A stretch of 64,000 bases of DNA from an uncultured Chloroflexota bacterium (GCA_903822495.1 CAIJPD010000066.1:1-64000), one strand, 5' to 3'. Shown: positions 8,073-17,845, numbered from the stretch's first letter. A program made the numbers and translations. Notes: generated from the letters alone by a model not told the origin.

Positions 8073-9470
8073 ATGCGGGTTGCGCCGGCGCTGTCCGCGC
8101 TCGTGGACCAGGACGGCAAGGCGTATCAGCAGTCCGCGCTGACCGGCGGTCCAACGCTGGTGTTCTTCGGGTACACCCACTGCCCCGACATCTGCCCCGC
8201 AACGACCGGGATCATCAACGACGTCCTGGCCGGGTATGGCACCGCGATGCGTGCGGTCTTCGTCAGCGTGGACCCGGAGCGCGACACGGTCCCGTGGCTG
8301 AAGGAGTACGTGAAGTACCTGCCCACGGGCTTCACTGCCCTGACCGGCGGTGCCGTCCAGGTCAAGACCACCGCCGACCTGTGGGGCGTCCGGTACGCCA
8401 GGGTCGAGACGGGGACGCCGGGCGAGTACTCCATGTCGCACACGGCGGAGGTCTACCTCGTCGACGGGGCTGGCAGCCTGCGCGCGCACTTCCCATTCGG
8501 CACCCAGGCGGACGCGATGCTGGCCACGGTCCGGCTGGTCACCGGTACCGGCTCGCCGGCCGGCTCGTCGGCGGTCACGCCGCCGCCTGCAACCTCGACC
8601 ACGCCGCTGCCGACCGTGGCCCCGGGCACGACCGCCGCACCGGTGGGCGCCCTCAGCATCGAGGTGATCTCGTCGTCGGTCTGGGCCGGCCCCGCGACCC
8701 CGGTCATCATGCGGCTCACGGGGCCGAACGGTCCGCTCGTCGATACCCGGCTCGCCGTGAGCATCCAGATCACCACGGACGACGGCCGGGGCGAGGTCGT
8801 CAGCCGGGCGACCGCCGTCGCCGTCAAGCCGCCCGGCGTCCCCGACGTGTCCTACGTCGCATCGGTCAAGCTGCCCTCGGCCGGCTGGTGGCGAATGGCC
8901 GTCTCGACGCAGGTGGGCGAGACCCGCCTGGCCGGGGCCATCGCCCTCGCCGCGCTCGATCCGGGGGCCACGCCTTCGATCGGCAGCCGCGCCCCGACGG
9001 CCCACACGCCAACCCTCGACGACGTGGCCGGCGTCGCGCTCAAGATCACCACGGACCCGCTCCCGGACCTGCGCCTCTCGAAGACGTCGACGACTGACGC
9101 GCTGGCGGCCCGCAAGCCCTTCGTGCTGATCGTGGATTCGGGGCGCTTCAAGGTGACCCCGGCCTGCGGGAAGGCCCTGGGCCTGGCGAAGTACCTGGTG
9201 GATCGCTGGCCCACCGTCCCGTTCATCCACCTGGAGCCGTACGTCTACGACGTCATCACCGACACGGCCGTCATCCGGGGCAGCCTGGGCGCACCCACGA
9301 TCGTGCCGGCCGCGGACGCGTGGGGTGTCGCGGGGCCGCCGTGGGGCGCCGGCAGCATGCCGTGGGTCTTCATCGTGGACGGCAACGGGCTGGTCCGCGC
9401 CAAGTACCAGGGCGTCGTGGGCAGCGACGACGTCGACGTGATCGTCTCGCTCATCCAGCAGGGCGGGTAG
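8073..9470 (+). CDS. SCO1/SenC copper chaperone fused to two further domains
   Basis: From the ATG the first ~150 residues are a SCO1/SenC thioredoxin fold with the copper motif CPDIC (Cys37, Cys41) and the distal ligand His123 (SMSHTAEVYLVDG). A Thr/Pro-rich linker leads to an Ig-like region (about 190-290, ending WWRMAVSTQ), then a second thioredoxin-like domain (about 345-465) with a lone cysteine in TPACGKALG. This ATG would leave the protein without a membrane anchor. The same frame is open from 7866 and encodes a perfect signal-anchor (YRLVIALAVILAILVGVRV), but without ATG, GTG or TTG. The real start is therefore uncertain: CTG at 7959, frameshift from the chaperone gene, or assembly error. 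Confidence 0.85.
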   Translation: MRVAPALSALVDQDGKAYQQSALTGGPTLVFFGYTHCPDICPATTGIINDVLAGYGTAMRAVFVSVDPERDTVPWLKEYVKYLPTGFTALTGGAVQVKTTADLWGVRYARVETGTPGEYSMSHTAEVYLVDGAGSLRAHFPFGTQADAMLATVRLVTGTGSPAGSSAVTPPPATSTTPLPTVAPGTTAAPVGALSIEVISSSVWAGPATPVIMRLTGPNGPLVDTRLAVSIQITTDDGRGEVVSRATAVAVKPPGVPDVSYVASVKLPSAGWWRMAVSTQVGETRLAGAIALAALDPGATPSIGSRAPTAHTPTLDDVAGVALKITTDPLPDLRLSKTSTTDALAARKPFVLIVDSGRFKVTPACGKALGLAKYLVDRWPTVPFIHLEPYVYDVITDTAVIRGSLGAPTIVPAADAWGVAGPPWGAGSMPWVFIVDGNGLVRAKYQGVVGSDDVDVIVSLIQQGG

Positions 9471-9574
9471 CCCGCAGCAGCCTGACCGTCACGAGCCCGG
9501 TCGGCGCGGCAGCCTGCCGGCCGGGTGACCCCCCCGGCGGCGGTGACCCCCCGACCGGCGCGTCCGCGCCTGTC

Positions 9575-9580
9575 TACAAT
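9575..9580 (+). promoter_or_regulatory. -10 box for leaderless aceE
   Basis: TACAAT ends 7 nt before ATG 9588, with no Shine-Dalgarno between them; the arrangement is nearly identical to that at 3483-3495. Confidence 0.55.
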
Positions 9581-9587
9581 CCCCCGG

Positions 9588-12194
9588 ATGCAGCCCGAGC
9601 AGCGTCCCGACGCCTCCGACGAGACCCGTGACTGGCTCGACTCGCTCGACGAGCTGGTCGCCGGCGCCGGCCGTCCGCGAGCCGCCCAGGTGCTGCGGGC
9701 CGTCCTGGATCGAGCCGCGCAACTGGACGTCGGGCTCCCGCCGCTCCTGGGGACCCCGTACGTCAACACCATCGACCATGCCGACGAGCCGCTATACCCC
9801 GGGGACGAAGCGATCGAGGCCCGCATCGAGGCGTACGTTCGCTGGAACGCCGCGGCGATGGTGGTCCGCGCCAACGTGCGCTCGCCGGGGATCGGCGGGC
9901 ACCTGGCCACGTACGCGTCCGCGGCCACGTTCTACGAGGTGGGGCTCAACCACGTCTTCCGCGGCCGCGACGACGGGCGCCCCGGCGACCAGGTGCTCTG
10001 GCAGCCGCATGTGGCGCCGGCCATCTACGTCCGCGCCTGGCTGGAGGGGCGGATCGATGAGGCGCGCCTGGATCACTATCGCCGCGAGACGGGCGGCGAT
10101 GGGCTCCCGTCCTACCCGCACCCACGCTCCATGCCCGACTTCTGGGAGTTCCCCAACGCGTCGATGGGCCTGGGCCCCATCAACGCGATCTACCAGGCCC
10201 GATTCAACCGCTACCTGCACAACCGCGGCCTGCTGGACACGTCCGGCAGCCACGTCTGGGGCTTCCCGGGCGACGGCGAGATGGACGAGCCCGAGGCCCG
10301 GAGCGGTCTCTTCGTGGCCGCCCAGGAGGAACTGGACAACCTCACCCTGGTGATCAACTGCAACCTGCAGCGGCTGGACGGCCCGGTCCGCGGCAACGGC
10401 AAGGTGATCCAGGAGCTGGAGGCGCACTTCCGGGCCGCGGGCTGGAACGTCATCAAGGTGCTCTGGGGGAGTGACTGGGACCCCCTGTTCGCTCGCGACG
10501 TGGACGGCGTCCTGGCGGACCGGCTGGGCCGCGTGGTGGACGGCGAGCTCCAGAAGGCCGTGGTGGCCGGCGGCGGCTGGATGCGGGAGCACCTGTTTGG
10601 CCCGGACCCGCGGCTCCGCGCGCTGGTGGAGCATCTGTCCGACGCGGACCTGGCCGGCCTGCGGCGCGGGGGCCACGACCCCCGCAAGATGCACGCGGCC
10701 TACCGGGCGGCGCTGGCCCACAAGGGCGCCCCCACCGTCATCCTGGCCCAGACCGTGAAGGGCTACGGGCTGGGGAAGGGGATCGAGGCCCGCAACATCA
10801 CCCACCAGGCCAAGAAGCTGGCCGACGCGGACCTGCGCGACTTCCGCGATCGACTGGGGATGCCGGTCGCGGACGCCGCGCTTCACGATATGCCGTATGT
10901 CCACCCCGGGCCCCGCTCGCCGGAGGTGGCCTACCTGCTGGAGCGGCGCGCCGCGCTGGGCGGCCTGGTGCCCCGCCGGCTGGTGCCCGCGGTCGCGCTG
11001 CCGTCGCCCGGCCCGGCCGTGGACGCGGAGTTCGATGCCGGCAGCCCGCTGGCGGCGTCCACCTCGGCGGCCTTTGCGCGTCTGCTGCGCAACCTGATCC
11101 GCGACCCTCGGCTTGGTCCGCGAATCGTCCCGATCATCCCCGACGAGGCGCGCACCTTCGGCCTGGATTCGCTCTTCAACGAGGTCGGGATCTACGCGCC
11201 CACGGGGCAGCGCTACGAGCCGGTGGACGCCGACCTGGTGCTCAACTATCGCGAGACGCGCGAGGGCCAGGTGCTCCAGGAAGGGATGACCGAGGCCGGC
11301 TCCACGGCCGACTTCCAGGCCGCGGCGACCAGCTACGCCACGCACGGCTACCCGATGATCCCCTTCTACGTCTTCTACTCCATGTTTGGCTTCCAGCGGA
11401 CGGGCGACCAGTTCTGGCAGCTGGGCGACGCGCGGGCGCGGGGCTTCCTGGTCGGGGGGATCGCGGGCCGCACCACGCTCAACGGCGAGGGGATCCAGCA
11501 CCAGGACGGGACCAGCCAGGTCTTTGCCTCCGCCTACCCGGGCCTCCGCCAGTACGACCCCGCCTACGCCTATGAGCTGGCGACGATTGTCCGGGACGGG
11601 ATCGAGCGGATGCACGTCCGGGGCGAGGAGGTCTTCTACTACCTGACGCTCTACAACGAGAGCTACCCGCAGCCGCCCCGGCCGGCGGGCATGGAGGAGG
11701 GGATCCTGCGCGGCCTGTACCTGGTGCGAGCCGGGGCCGCAGGACCATCGCGCCGCGTCGCCCTGGTGGCTTCGGGGCCCATCGTGGAGGAGGCCCTCCG
11801 GGCGGCCGAAGCGCTCGAAGCGCTGGCGGTGCCCGAGGCCGAAGCCGGCGAGGCCCCCGGGGTCCCGCGGGTAGGTATCGGCGTCGACGTCTGGAGCGCC
11901 ACGAGCTTTGGTCAGCTCCGTCGCGAGGCGGTGGGGGAGGGCCGACCCGAGGGGCCGCCGGAGCGGCCATGGGTCGCCGAGCAGCTGGGCTCGCGGCCCG
12001 CCGATCTCGTCGTGGGCCTGTCCGATTTCACGCACCTGTGGCCCGAGCAGATCCGGCCGTGGGTCCCCGCCCGCTACATCACGATCGGCGCCGAGGGGTG
12101 GGGGATGAGCGACACCCGCCAGGCGCTGCGGGAGCTGCATAGGCTGACGGGCGAGGCGATCGCCGCGCGTGTTCGGCTGGAGCTGGGGGCCTGA
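9588..12194 (+). CDS. aceE: pyruvate dehydrogenase E1 component, homodimeric type
   Basis: An 868-residue thiamine-diphosphate enzyme that decarboxylates pyruvate and acetylates the E2 lipoyl group. Length and order match single-chain AceE (887 residues in E. coli). The ThDP motif is WGFPGDGEMDEPEARSG followed by the Asn-rich LTLVINCNLQRLDGPVRGN. Conserved blocks include NTIDHADEPLYPGDE near the N terminus, YNESYPQPPRP and the C-terminal WSATSFGQLRREA. Start: the ORF's first codon (9525) precedes the -10 box, so ATG 9588 is preferred. E2 and E3 genes are not adjacent. The next gene starts 22 bp downstream with its own -10. Confidence 0.93.
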   Translation: MQPEQRPDASDETRDWLDSLDELVAGAGRPRAAQVLRAVLDRAAQLDVGLPPLLGTPYVNTIDHADEPLYPGDEAIEARIEAYVRWNAAAMVVRANVRSPGIGGHLATYASAATFYEVGLNHVFRGRDDGRPGDQVLWQPHVAPAIYVRAWLEGRIDEARLDHYRRETGGDGLPSYPHPRSMPDFWEFPNASMGLGPINAIYQARFNRYLHNRGLLDTSGSHVWGFPGDGEMDEPEARSGLFVAAQEELDNLTLVINCNLQRLDGPVRGNGKVIQELEAHFRAAGWNVIKVLWGSDWDPLFARDVDGVLADRLGRVVDGELQKAVVAGGGWMREHLFGPDPRLRALVEHLSDADLAGLRRGGHDPRKMHAAYRAALAHKGAPTVILAQTVKGYGLGKGIEARNITHQAKKLADADLRDFRDRLGMPVADAALHDMPYVHPGPRSPEVAYLLERRAALGGLVPRRLVPAVALPSPGPAVDAEFDAGSPLAASTSAAFARLLRNLIRDPRLGPRIVPIIPDEARTFGLDSLFNEVGIYAPTGQRYEPVDADLVLNYRETREGQVLQEGMTEAGSTADFQAAATSYATHGYPMIPFYVFYSMFGFQRTGDQFWQLGDARARGFLVGGIAGRTTLNGEGIQHQDGTSQVFASAYPGLRQYDPAYAYELATIVRDGIERMHVRGEEVFYYLTLYNESYPQPPRPAGMEEGILRGLYLVRAGAAGPSRRVALVASGPIVEEALRAAEALEALAVPEAEAGEAPGVPRVGIGVDVWSATSFGQLRREAVGEGRPEGPPERPWVAEQLGSRPADLVVGLSDFTHLWPEQIRPWVPARYITIGAEGWGMSDTRQALRELHRLTGEAIAARVRLELGA

Positions 12195-12204
12195 TCTTGG
12201 GGTG

Positions 12205-12210
12205 TAGAGT
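12205..12210 (+). promoter_or_regulatory. -10 box for leaderless thiolase gene
   Basis: TAGAGT ends 6 nt before the GTG start at 12217. It lies in the 22-bp gap after aceE, suggesting a separate leaderless mRNA. Confidence 0.5.
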
Positions 12211-12216
12211 CTGCCC

Positions 12217-13464
12217 GTGAGCAGCAGCCTCCCTCGAGCGACCGGTTCGGACCTGGACGTCTACATCGTCGGCGTGGCACGCACCCCCATCGGCAAGTTC
12301 GGCGGCGCGCTCGCATCGGTCTCCGCGGTGGAGTTGGGCGGGATCGCCATCCGGGCCGCCGTGGACCGCGCGAGCCTGCCCGTTGGGACGGCGATCGACG
12401 AGGTCCTGATGGGCCAGGTGCTCCAGGCGGGTGCCGGACAGGCGCCCGCTCGCCAGGCGGCGCTCCGGGCGGGCCTCGCGAGCAGCACCCCGGCCACGAC
12501 GATCAACCGCGTCTGCGGCTCGGGCCTGAAGGCGCTGATGCTGGGCGCGGCGTCCATCCGTGCGGGCGACGCCGAGATCGTCGTCGCGGGCGGCATGGAG
12601 AGCATGAACCAGGCGCCCTACCTGCTCCCGGGGGCCCGCTTCGGCCTGCGGTTGGGTGACGGGAAGCTGGTCGACAGCACCGTCCACGACGGCCTGTGGT
12701 GCGCCTTCGAGGACTGTCACATGGGCACGCATGCCGAGCGCGTCGCCATCCGCGCGAACGTGTCGCGGGAGGACCAGGACGCCTTCGCCCTGGCCAGCCA
12801 CCGGCGGGCCGTGGCGGCACAGGACGCGGGCCGGTTCAACGCAGAGATCGTCCCGGTCACGGTGCGCGACTCCAAGGGCGTGGAGACGGTGGTCTCCCGG
12901 GACGAGGGGCCGCGCCGCGACACCTCCCCCGAAGGCCTCGCCCGGTTGCGGCCGGCCTTCCCGCTGCCCACCGGGGAGGACCGCGGATCCGCCAGCGCGG
13001 GCACCGTCACGGCCGGCAACGCGCCGGGCATCACCGACGGGGCGGCCGCCACGGTGCTGGCCAGCGGCGCCGCCGTGGATCGCCTCGGCCTCCGGCCGCT
13101 GGCGCGGATCGTCGGCTACGCGCAGGCCGAGGTGGATCCCAAGTGGCTCTTCCTCGCGCCCGTCCAGGGGGTGCGTCGCCTGCTCGATCGGACCGGCCTC
13201 TCCATCGGCGACTTCGACCTGATCGAGATCAACGAGGCCTTTGCGGCGCAGGTCCTGGCCGACGGCCGTGAGCTGGGCTTCGACTGGGACCGCGTCAACG
13301 TCAACGGGGGCGCCATCGCCCTGGGTCACCCCATCGGGGCGTCCGGCGCCCGCATCGTCGTCACTCTGGTCCACGAGCTGCTGCACCGCGGCGGCCGACT
13401 GGGCCTCGCCACCCTGTGCCTGGGCGGTGGCGGGTCGGTGGCCATGGCCATCCAGCGCGTCTGA
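12217..13464 (+). CDS. acetyl-CoA C-acetyltransferase (thiolase)
   Basis: A 415-residue thiolase-family enzyme, either condensing two acetyl-CoA or cleaving 3-ketoacyl-CoA. The active-site triad is visible: Cys100 in [11 protein letters not shown], the His of [16 protein letters not shown] (about 371), and Cys401 in [20 protein letters not shown] is also present. It starts at a GTG placed just after the -10 box. The position after aceE and before an aldehyde dehydrogenase suggests acetyl-CoA metabolism. Biosynthetic and degradative thiolases cannot be told apart here. Confidence 0.93.
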   Translation: MSSSLPRATGSDLDVYIVGVARTPIGKFGGALASVSAVELGGIAIRAAVDRASLPVGTAIDEVLMGQVLQAGAGQAPARQAALRAGLASSTPATTINRVCGSGLKALMLGAASIRAGDAEIVVAGGMESMNQAPYLLPGARFGLRLGDGKLVDSTVHDGLWCAFEDCHMGTHAERVAIRANVSREDQDAFALASHRRAVAAQDAGRFNAEIVPVTVRDSKGVETVVSRDEGPRRDTSPEGLARLRPAFPLPTGEDRGSASAGTVTAGNAPGITDGAAATVLASGAAVDRLGLRPLARIVGYAQAEVDPKWLFLAPVQGVRRLLDRTGLSIGDFDLIEINEAFAAQVLADGRELGFDWDRVNVNGGAIALGHPIGASGARIVVTLVHELLHRGGRLGLATLCLGGGGSVAMAIQRV

Positions 13465-13518
13465 GCCCGCTCCAGCGGCCCCCATCCCCAGTCAACCACC
13501 GCACCCGGAGACCCACCG

Positions 13519-15036
13519 ATGCCCGTCGAACCCGTCAGCGCCGCCGCCGCGCCCGTCTTCAAGCTCTTCATCGGCGGGGAGTGGGTGGCGTCCCGCTCCG
13601 GCCGAACCTTCGAGAGCCTGAACCCGGCCGACCGCCGGGACGTGGTGGGGCACTTCCAGGCCGGCACGGCCGGCGACACGGCGATGGCGATCGGCGCCGC
13701 ACAGGCGGCCTTCCCCGCCTGGCGAAACACCCCGGCGCCGCGCCGCGGCGAGATCCTGTACGCCTTCGGTGCGCTCATGGGGCAGCACAAGGAGCGCCTG
13801 GCCCAGGCGATGACCCGCGAAATGGGCAAGGTCATCGCGGAGGCGCGCGGCGACGTCCAGGAGGGGATCGACATCGCCTACCTGATGGCGGGTGAAGGCC
13901 GGCGGATGTTCGGGGACACCACCCCGTCCGAGCTCCCCGACAAGTGGGCGATGAGCATCCGCCAGCCGCTGGGCGTGGCCGGGATCATCACGCCCTGGAA
14001 CTTCCCGATGGCCATCCCGTGCTGGAAGATGATGCCGGCGCTGGTCACGGGCAACACCGTCGTCTTCAAGCCGGCCAGCGACACGCCGCACTGCGCCACG
14101 CTCCTCGTGGAGCTGATGCAGCAGGCCGGCTTCCCGGCCGGGACGGTCAACCTGGTCACGGGCAGCGGCGCCGAGGTGGGCGACACGATCGTCGACTCGC
14201 CGGACGTGCCCGTGATCTCGTTTACCGGCAGCTCGGTGACCGGCAAGGGGATCGCGGCGAAGGGCGGCCAGCGGCTCAAGCGCCTCTCCCTGGAGCTGGG
14301 CGGCAAGAACGCGGTGGCGGTCATGCGCGATGCGGACCTGGACCTGGCGGTGGACGGCATTCTCTGGTCGGCGTTCGGGACCACGGGGCAGCGCTGCACG
14401 GCGTGCTCGCGGGTGGTGGTGGACCGGCCGGTCGCGGACGCGCTGGTCGCCAAGCTCAAGGCGCGAGCCGAGAAGATGCGCCTGGGCTACGGGCTGGACG
14501 CGACCACGGACGTGGGGCCCCTCATCAACGGAGCCGCGGTCGCCAAGGTCGCGGAATACGTGGAGATCGGCAAGGGCGAGGCGCGACTGGTGTGCGGCGG
14601 CTCCATCGCCGCGGACGGCGACCTGGCCAACGGCTCGTTCTTCGAGCCCACGATCTTCAGCAACGTGGCGCCCATGGCCCGGATCGCCCAGGAGGAGATC
14701 TTTGGCCCGGTCCTGTCGGTGATCCCGGTGGACGGCTACGACGAGGTGGTCAAGGCCGTCAACGGGACGCGCTACGGGCTCTCGTCGTCGATCTTCACGG
14801 AGAACGTGAACACCGCGTTCCGGGCGATGCGGGACTTCGAGACGGGGATCGTGTACGTCAACGCGGGCACGATCGGCGCGGAGACGCACCTGCCCTTCGG
14901 CGGCTGGAAGGAGACCGGCAACGGTCACCGCGAGGCCGGCCACGTGGCGATCGACACCTTCACGGAGTGGAAGGCGGTCTACATCGACTTCTCGGGTCGG
15001 CTCCAGCGGGCCCAGATCGACAACCAGCCCGGCTGA
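13519..15036 (+). CDS. NAD(P)-dependent aldehyde dehydrogenase
   Basis: A 505-residue ALDH-superfamily enzyme oxidising an aldehyde or semialdehyde to the acid. Seen in order: GVAGIITPWNFPMAIPCWKM (cofactor/oxyanion region), SFTGSSVTGKGI (Rossmann), LSLELGGKNAVAVM (general-base Glu), and FGTTGQRCTACSRVVV with the catalytic Cys. The C-terminal LPFGGWKETGNGHRE is the usual oligomerisation strand. GGAG precedes the ATG. It resembles ketoglutarate-semialdehyde or aminoadipate-semialdehyde (ALDH7-like) dehydrogenases, but the substrate is not assignable. It lies 54 bp after the thiolase. Confidence 0.9.
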   Translation: MPVEPVSAAAAPVFKLFIGGEWVASRSGRTFESLNPADRRDVVGHFQAGTAGDTAMAIGAAQAAFPAWRNTPAPRRGEILYAFGALMGQHKERLAQAMTREMGKVIAEARGDVQEGIDIAYLMAGEGRRMFGDTTPSELPDKWAMSIRQPLGVAGIITPWNFPMAIPCWKMMPALVTGNTVVFKPASDTPHCATLLVELMQQAGFPAGTVNLVTGSGAEVGDTIVDSPDVPVISFTGSSVTGKGIAAKGGQRLKRLSLELGGKNAVAVMRDADLDLAVDGILWSAFGTTGQRCTACSRVVVDRPVADALVAKLKARAEKMRLGYGLDATTDVGPLINGAAVAKVAEYVEIGKGEARLVCGGSIAADGDLANGSFFEPTIFSNVAPMARIAQEEIFGPVLSVIPVDGYDEVVKAVNGTRYGLSSSIFTENVNTAFRAMRDFETGIVYVNAGTIGAETHLPFGGWKETGNGHREAGHVAIDTFTEWKAVYIDFSGRLQRAQIDNQPG

Positions 15037-15202
15037 GCCGTGCGCGCGTGGGCGCCTGAGTCGGGGCGCCGTGGGTGTCCTCGCTCACGCTCCGTTTGCC
15101 GCCGGCAGCCGGCCCCGGGGCCATGGGCGCGAGGCAGGTCGGCTTGCCGGCCCACGTCGAGCGCGGCGAGGGTCAGCCCCAACAGCGCCGCCCGTTTCCG
15201 GG

Positions 15203-15208
15203 TACCCT
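15203..15208 (+). promoter_or_regulatory. -10 box for leaderless MMPL gene
   Basis: TACCCT ends 7 nt before ATG 15216. This position also argues against the upstream ORF start at 15075, which would lie before the promoter. Confidence 0.5.
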
Positions 15209-15215
15209 CGGGGCA

Positions 15216-17513
15216 ATGACTGACCGACCCGCGACCGACCGGGCGCCCCGCCCCGCCCGCAAGCCGTGGACCGTGGTGGTGGCCACGTTCAGTGCCCGCC
15301 ATCGCTGGCCGGTCCTGATCCTCTGGTTTGTCCTCACCGGCGGCATGTTCGGCCTGAGCCTCGCGATGGGCGGGACCGCCGCCCAGAACGCCGTCCTCAA
15401 CAACGACCGGGTCCCCTCCGAGTCGCGGGTCGCGAACAGCACCTGGAGCGCGGCCAACATCCGGGCCGATGCCCCGCCGGCCCCGGCATCGCAGAGCCTG
15501 CTGGTGCTGGTCAGCTCGGACACCGTCAAGGTCACGGATCCCGCCTACCAGGCGACCGTCAAGGACGTCATCACCAGGCTGGGTGGCGTCCGGACCACGG
15601 TCGACGGCCAGGAGTCCGCCAGCGTCACCTCCATCATCGATCCGCTCACGGCCCCGCCGGCCGCGGGCCTGGTCTCGGCGGACCTGTCCACCGTCCGGAT
15701 CGTCGGCACCATCCTCGGCGCGGGCACGGCGGTGGATGATCGGGCGGCGCCCCTCCCCGCGCTCTTCGCCCAGCTCCGCGCGGACCATCCCGGCTACCGG
15801 GTCCACTCCCTGAACAGCTCGCTTGCGAATGCGGAGATCAGCCAGATGGTCAGCACTGACCTGGACGGGTCCCTGCGCCTGACCATCCCCATCACCTTCG
15901 TCATCCTGGTGCTGGCCTTCGGCACGGTGGTTGCGGCATTCGTGCCGCTCATCCTCGCGGTCGCGTCGCTCCTGGGGGCCTTCGGGTTTCTGGCCATCTA
16001 CAGCCAGCTGGTCTCGCCGGTGAGCCCATACGCCAACCAGCTGATCGTCCTGATCGGCCTCGCCGTCGCGGTGGACTACTCGCTCTTCCTGCTGACCCGG
16101 TTCCGGACCGAGCGCCGGCGCGGCAAGACCCGCGACGAGGCGATCGAGATCGCCGCCTCAACCGCGGGCCGCGCGGTCTTCTTCTCCGGCCTGGCCGTGA
16201 TGATCTCCATCGCCGGCCTGTTCTTCCTCGATGACGCGTTCTTCCGATCGATGGCCCTGGGGACCATCGCGGTGGTGTTCATCTCGGTCGTCGGCTCGCT
16301 CACGTTCCTGCCGGCGGTGCTGGCGATCCTGGACATGAAGATCGACCGGCTGCGGCTCCGCATCCCCGGCCGTCACCCGCACGAGGGGCTGGGCATCTGG
16401 GCCATCCTCGTCCGCTTCGCGATGCGTCACGCGGTCCCCGTGCTCCTCGCCAGTGCCGTCCTCCTGCTGGCCGTCGCCTCGCCCGTCATGCGGCTCCACC
16501 TGGGCCAGACCGACCTGGAGAGCTTCCCCGACACACTGGATGCCGTGCAGGCGCGGAACCTGCTGAGCGACAAGTGGCCGCTGGGCACCACGCTCAATCT
16601 CACCGTCGTGGTCACCGGCGCGGACCGGGCGGAGACCCGGGATGCCGTCGCGAAGCTCCCCGCCGAGCTGACAGCGCTCAAGGGCCTGACCGGGCCGGGC
16701 ACCACCCAGACCTCGGCGGATGGGAAGGTGGCGCGTGTCGTGCTGACGATGAGCGGTGAGCCCAACGACCTGGCCAACAGGGCCGTCGTCCAGGACGTGC
16801 GCAGCCGGATCGTGCCCGCGGTCTTCAGCGGCCTGCCGGATGTCCACACCTATGTCGGCGGCGATGCGGCCTTCGTGCTGGACACGGTCCACTTCTACGA
16901 GGAGGGGCTGCCCAAGGTCGTCGCCTTCGTGCTCACCTTGTCGTTCCTGCTCCTGCTGCTGGTCTTCCACTCGATCGTCATCCCGATCAAGGCGATCCTG
17001 CTCAACCTGATCTCCACCGCGACGGCCTTCGGCGTGCTCGTCCTGGTCTTCCAGGACGGCCAGCTGTCGCAGCAGATGGACTTCAAGGCCGGGCCCATCG
17101 AGTCGTTTGTGCCCGCCTTTGTGTTCACGATCCTGTTCGGGCTGTCGATGGACTACGAGGTCTTCATCCTCAGCCGCATCCAGGAGGCGCGGTCCGCGGG
17201 ACTGGAGTCGAGCGCGGCGGTGGAGCGGGGAATCTCGATCACGGCCGGCACCATCACCAGCGCGGCGGCGATCATGGTCGCCGTCTTCGCGGTCTTCGTG
17301 ACCCTCCGGCTGGTGATCATCCGTGAGCTGGGCCTTGGCCTGGCCGTGGCGGTGCTGGTGGATGCCACCATCATCCGGAGCCTGCTGCTGCCGGCGACGA
17401 TGCGCCTGCTGGGCGACTGGAACTGGTGGATTCCGCGCTTCCTCGACTGGATCCCGCGGGTCAACATCGAGGGCACGCCGGAGGACCAGGAGCCGGAGCC
17501 CGAGCCGGCCTGA
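15216..17513 (+). CDS. MMPL/RND-family membrane transporter
   Basis: A 765-residue inner-membrane protein with two repeats of the MMPL (RND superfamily) fold: a transmembrane helix near residues 30-50, a large extracytoplasmic loop, then five helices (IPITFVILVLAFGTVVAAF onward), repeated in the second half (VVAFVLTLSFLLLLLVFHS onward). Family motifs are visible: LIGLAVAVDYSLFLLTRFR in repeat 1 and ILFGLSMDYEVFILSRI in repeat 2, each with the proton-relay Asp-Tyr. Such proteins export lipids or drugs by proton exchange. No partner gene is seen and the substrate is unknown. Confidence 0.9.
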   Translation: MTDRPATDRAPRPARKPWTVVVATFSARHRWPVLILWFVLTGGMFGLSLAMGGTAAQNAVLNNDRVPSESRVANSTWSAANIRADAPPAPASQSLLVLVSSDTVKVTDPAYQATVKDVITRLGGVRTTVDGQESASVTSIIDPLTAPPAAGLVSADLSTVRIVGTILGAGTAVDDRAAPLPALFAQLRADHPGYRVHSLNSSLANAEISQMVSTDLDGSLRLTIPITFVILVLAFGTVVAAFVPLILAVASLLGAFGFLAIYSQLVSPVSPYANQLIVLIGLAVAVDYSLFLLTRFRTERRRGKTRDEAIEIAASTAGRAVFFSGLAVMISIAGLFFLDDAFFRSMALGTIAVVFISVVGSLTFLPAVLAILDMKIDRLRLRIPGRHPHEGLGIWAILVRFAMRHAVPVLLASAVLLLAVASPVMRLHLGQTDLESFPDTLDAVQARNLLSDKWPLGTTLNLTVVVTGADRAETRDAVAKLPAELTALKGLTGPGTTQTSADGKVARVVLTMSGEPNDLANRAVVQDVRSRIVPAVFSGLPDVHTYVGGDAAFVLDTVHFYEEGLPKVVAFVLTLSFLLLLLVFHSIVIPIKAILLNLISTATAFGVLVLVFQDGQLSQQMDFKAGPIESFVPAFVFTILFGLSMDYEVFILSRIQEARSAGLESSAAVERGISITAGTITSAAAIMVAVFAVFVTLRLVIIRELGLGLAVAVLVDATIIRSLLLPATMRLLGDWNWWIPRFLDWIPRVNIEGTPEDQEPEPEPA

Positions 17514-17623
17514 GCTGGCGGGAACGCAAGGCGGCCTGATCGCCACCGGGGCCGCACGGTCCCGCCCGGGCCCGGGACCTCTGGCCGGGTGGCCGTCGCC
17601 GCGCCCGGCGGTACGGTTGGGAC

Positions 17624-17845
17624 ATGACTCCCTGGCTTCGGCTGCTCGCCCTCGCGTCCGTGCTCTCCATCGGGGAGAGCTGCGGCCTGAAACCGCCGGC
17701 CGTGCCACACCTGGAGATCCGCGGGGCGCTGGCGCCGGCTGCGCGGGACGTCCAGGCCGATCGCGAGTGGGCGGGCGTCGAATCCTCGTCGGCGCCCGAA
17801 CCCGCTTCGGCGGCCGTTCGGTCGGTCAGGCTCCCGCGGGGCTGA
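17624..17845 (+). CDS. possible small exported protein (low support)
   Basis: A 73-residue ORF beginning MTPWLRLLALASVLSIGESC, which could be a short signal sequence, then a hydrophilic Ala-rich tail without recognisable domains. Its only real support is a -10-like TACGGT ending 6 nt before the ATG, the spacing seen at leaderless genes here. It overlaps the convergent dehydrogenase gene by 20 bp. It may be spurious. Confidence 0.25.
   Translation: MTPWLRLLALASVLSIGESCGLKPPAVPHLEIRGALAPAARDVQADREWAGVESSSAPEPASAAVRSVRLPRG

Noticed and set aside
9792-12140. 782-residue minus-strand ORF opposite aceE
   Set aside because: GC-driven shadow: low-complexity Arg/Gly/Val composition, no domain, fully antisense to a clear aceE.
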